Source: Aquificaceae bacterium (GTDB taxonomy: Bacteria; Aquificota; Aquificia; Aquificales; Aquificaceae). From it: DNA of 6,053 nucleotides. Both the position numbers and the translations under genes were made by a program. The number at the start of each line of letters is the position of its first letter. The stretch's first letter is position 1. Shown here piece by piece: positions 4,784 through 6,053 of the stretch. Below the pieces are notes generated by a model. It was not told the DNA's origin, searched no databases, and saw only the letters and a program-made list of their open reading frames with translations. The DNA is taken from assembly GCA_025057245.1 (NCBI GenBank), contig JANWYC010000070.1:1-6053 (forward strand), read 5' to 3'.

Positions 4784-5163
4784 TCCGCAGACTCCTTTGA
4801 GTCAGAGGCATGCACTGCGTTCTTGCCTTTGTCAGTTCCAAAAAGAGCTCTTATTGAGTTTGGCGCTACCTTTCTTGCTTCGTTGCTATCGGTTGGACCT
4901 ATTATCTCTCTAACCTTTCTTATGGCATCTTCCCCTTCTAAGAGCATTGCGACTACCGGACCAGAAGTCATAAACTCCACCAGTTCACCAAAGAAGGCTC
5001 TCTCTCTGTGCACCGCATAAAAACCCTCCGCTTGTTCTTTGGTAAATCGGAAAAGCTTTAGAGCTCTGATGTGAAAACCTTCTTGCAAAAACCTGTCAAT
5101 GATTTTACCAGTAGCACCCTTTCCAAAAGCATCGGGTTTGACTATTACCAAAGTTCTTTCCAT
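4741..5163 (-). CDS. ndk: Nucleoside diphosphate kinase
   Basis: Ndk transfers the gamma-phosphate of ATP to NDPs and dNDPs through a phosphohistidine intermediate, balancing NTP pools in the cytoplasm. The 140 residues are full length. The active-site His118 sits in NAVHASDS, and the nucleotide-site residues are all present: Lys9 (VKPDA), Tyr49 (FYAVH), Arg85, Thr91 (GPTDS), Arg105 (SIRALFG) and Asn115. The ATG is preceded by a strong GAGGAGG (5170-5176) at 6 bases that overlaps the stop codon of the upstream small gene by one base, so it is the last visible gene of the atpF-atpH operon. Placing an ATP-using kinase behind ATP synthase genes is functionally sensible, though not proof of co-regulation. 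The 3' end runs 43 bp into hemH in tail-to-tail orientation; no terminator is visible, so read-through would make hemH antisense RNA. Confidence 0.97.
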   Translation of the reverse strand: MERTLVIVKPDAFGKGATGKIIDRFLQEGFHIRALKLFRFTKEQAEGFYAVHRERAFFGELVEFMTSGPVVAMLLEGEDAIRKVREIIGPTDSNEARKVAPNSIRALFGTDKGKNAVHASDSKESADYEIAFIFSQLEIV

Positions 5164-5175
5164 AGCTTTCCTCCT

Positions 5176-5454
5176 CTATTCTCCTTCAAAGGATTGGAGC
5201 TCTTCCAGCAGAGAGGTTATCTGATGTGTTATAGCACCTAAAAGGGTCTCTACGGAAGAGTTCCAGTAAGCTTGATTAAACACGATTTCCTTTTGAGGTC
5301 CCTCTTCCTCACCACCTATGTAAGTTATAATCACGGTAGGATAATCTACATCATCTCTGTCCGGTAACAGAAGCTCCACATCCACATCTGGTGGAACTGC
5401 CATAGACTTAAGCCTTTTTGAAAGCTCTTCAAACTTATGCGTAGGATACTCCAT
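5176..5454 (-). CDS. Small acidic protein of unknown function in the atp-ndk operon
   Basis: This 92-residue protein is not matched to any family I recognise. It is strongly acidic: 19 Asp/Glu against 6 Lys/Arg. It has no cysteines, signal peptide or membrane helix. An amphipathic N-terminal helix (HKFEELSKRLKSM) leads into a PPDVDVELLLP strand, a DRDDVDYPTVIITYIGGEEEG segment that looks like a beta-hairpin, and a C-terminal helix (VETLLGAITHQITSLLEELQ). It looks like a small alpha-beta domain. It is clearly a real gene: a GAGAGGG ribosome site (5459-5465) lies 4 bases before the ATG, it starts one base after the atpH stop, and its own stop abuts the ndk ribosome site. Position suggests a lineage-specific role near ATP synthase assembly or nucleotide metabolism, but this is guilt by association only. 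Confidence 0.85.
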   Translation of the reverse strand: MEYPTHKFEELSKRLKSMAVPPDVDVELLLPDRDDVDYPTVIITYIGGEEEGPQKEIVFNQAYWNSSVETLLGAITHQITSLLEELQSFEGE

Positions 5455-5455
5455 G

Positions 5456-5992
5456 CTACCCTCTCAAAATAGCTTCCAAGTTTCTTTTAACGGTGGCATC
5501 CACTACCAAACTTGAAGTTTTCAGGAGAAAGCCACCTATGAGTTCTGGGTCTTCCACCACCTCAAACTCGTATTCCCTGCCAGTAAACTTTTTTATAACC
5601 TCTTTTATCTTTTCTATCTCTGACTGGTCTACTTTTCTTGCAAGCACCAAAAGAGCTTTGCTCACTCTCAATAGCTTCTCCACCTCGTAATCGTATACCC
5701 TCTTTACCTCACCCAAAAGAGGCACTGCGTTAACATCAAGAATATGAGAAAGCACAACATCTACACCTTCATCTATGCCCAACTTCTCTCTTAAGCTTTT
5801 GAGAAAGCCCATTTTTTTCTCCTTAGGAACCGCAGGATTGAGTATAAAACCTCTGAAGGTCTTTTCCTGCCTGTAGAGCTTGTAAAGAAGATGGAGGAGC
5901 TCCGATACTTTTGTAAACTCCTTCTTTTCCTTAGGAGTTTTCTCCACAAAAAGTTTAGCTATCTTTTTTATCACATCATGCTTTGTGGTCAT
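5456..5992 (-). CDS. atpH: ATP synthase F1 delta subunit (OSCP family)
   Basis: The delta subunit joins the top of the F1 alpha-beta hexamer to the peripheral b stalk of the membrane-bound ATP synthase. The 178-residue length is standard. The N-terminal helical domain contains the family segment FRGFILNPAVPKEKK at about 46-60. The C-terminal signature EDPELIGGFLLKTSSLVVD, followed by VKRNLEAILRG, closes the protein as in other OSCP/delta subunits. Its ATG overlaps the atpF stop (ATGA), with GGAGG (6000-6004) 7 bases upstream inside atpF. In most bacteria atpH is followed by atpA; here it is followed by a small unknown gene and ndk, so the F1 genes must be split over several loci, as is known for Aquificota. 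Confidence 0.95.
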   Translation of the reverse strand: MTTKHDVIKKIAKLFVEKTPKEKKEFTKVSELLHLLYKLYRQEKTFRGFILNPAVPKEKKMGFLKSLREKLGIDEGVDVVLSHILDVNAVPLLGEVKRVYDYEVEKLLRVSKALLVLARKVDQSEIEKIKEVIKKFTGREYEFEVVEDPELIGGFLLKTSSLVVDATVKRNLEAILRG

Positions 5993-6053
5993 CTTTCAGC
6001 CTCCAGCTTTCTGAGATACTTTTCTATGTAGGCTTTCTGAACATTCTCTTCTT
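5989..6053 (-). CDS. atpF: 3' end of ATP synthase b-subunit gene
   Basis: The frame entering from the window edge gives about 20 residues (ENVQKAYIEKYLRKLEAER) ending in TGA, which overlaps the atpH start by 4 bp. The sequence is a charged amphipathic helix, as expected for the C-terminus of the b subunit that contacts delta. The 4-bp overlap with atpH and the usual atpF-atpH order support the assignment. Which of the b or b' paralogues it is cannot be told from this fragment. Confidence 0.7.
   Translation of the reverse strand, partial: EENVQKAYIEKYLRKLEAER

Noticed and set aside
4790..4803. GACTC-CTTT-GAGTC hairpin just after the hemH stop as a terminator
   Set aside because: Only 5 bp of stem, no U-tract, and it lies inside the ndk coding sequence, where it is explained by codons.

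Overview
The window looks like chromosomal DNA of a thermophilic member of the Aquificota, most likely of the Hydrogenobacter/Thermocrinis/Aquifex type. The grounds are moderate-to-low GC, Lys/Glu/Ile-rich proteins with heavy AGA/AGG and ATA codon use, and genes that are dispersed rather than kept in classical operons: hisA without other his genes, hslV without hslU beside it, and atpF-atpH not followed by atpA. Genus cannot be fixed from the sequence alone.

Left part (1-1267): an accessory-looking, gene-poor region. It holds the 5' end of an unrecognised minus-strand gene (1-105), a repeat-rich spacer, a 206-residue minus-strand protein with an N-terminal MerR/excisionase-like DNA-binding domain and a long coiled coil (333-953), and a structured 314-base intergenic region. 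That region carries a strong sigma70-type promoter for the 206-residue gene, overlapped by a cluster of TGACA/TGTCA words that look like autoregulatory operators. Just beyond lies a 28-bp near-palindrome with the 11-6-11 layout of a Xer recombination (dif) site, whose right arm resembles the classical XerD-box. A pair of similar stem-loops with covarying stems lies just after the stop codons of the coiled-coil gene and of hslV.

Middle (1268-4783): hslV (minus) and a degenerate-GGDEF/intact-EAL protein (plus) start back to back with only 3 bp between start codons. Neither has a visible Shine-Dalgarno sequence, and both have -10-like hexamers placed for leaderless transcripts. The GGDEF-EAL gene, hisA (4-bp overlap) and hemH (7-bp gap) form a plus-strand operon.

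Right part (4741-6053): a minus-strand operon reads atpF (3' end), atpH, a small acidic protein of unknown function, and ndk. It is tightly packed, with clear Shine-Dalgarno sequences. The ndk 3' end overlaps the hemH 3' end tail to tail by 43 bp.

The most promising undescribed system is the dif-like site together with the adjacent coiled-coil DNA-binding protein and its operator cluster. This may be a chromosome-terminus or Xer-recombination module, or the edge of an element that uses Xer.
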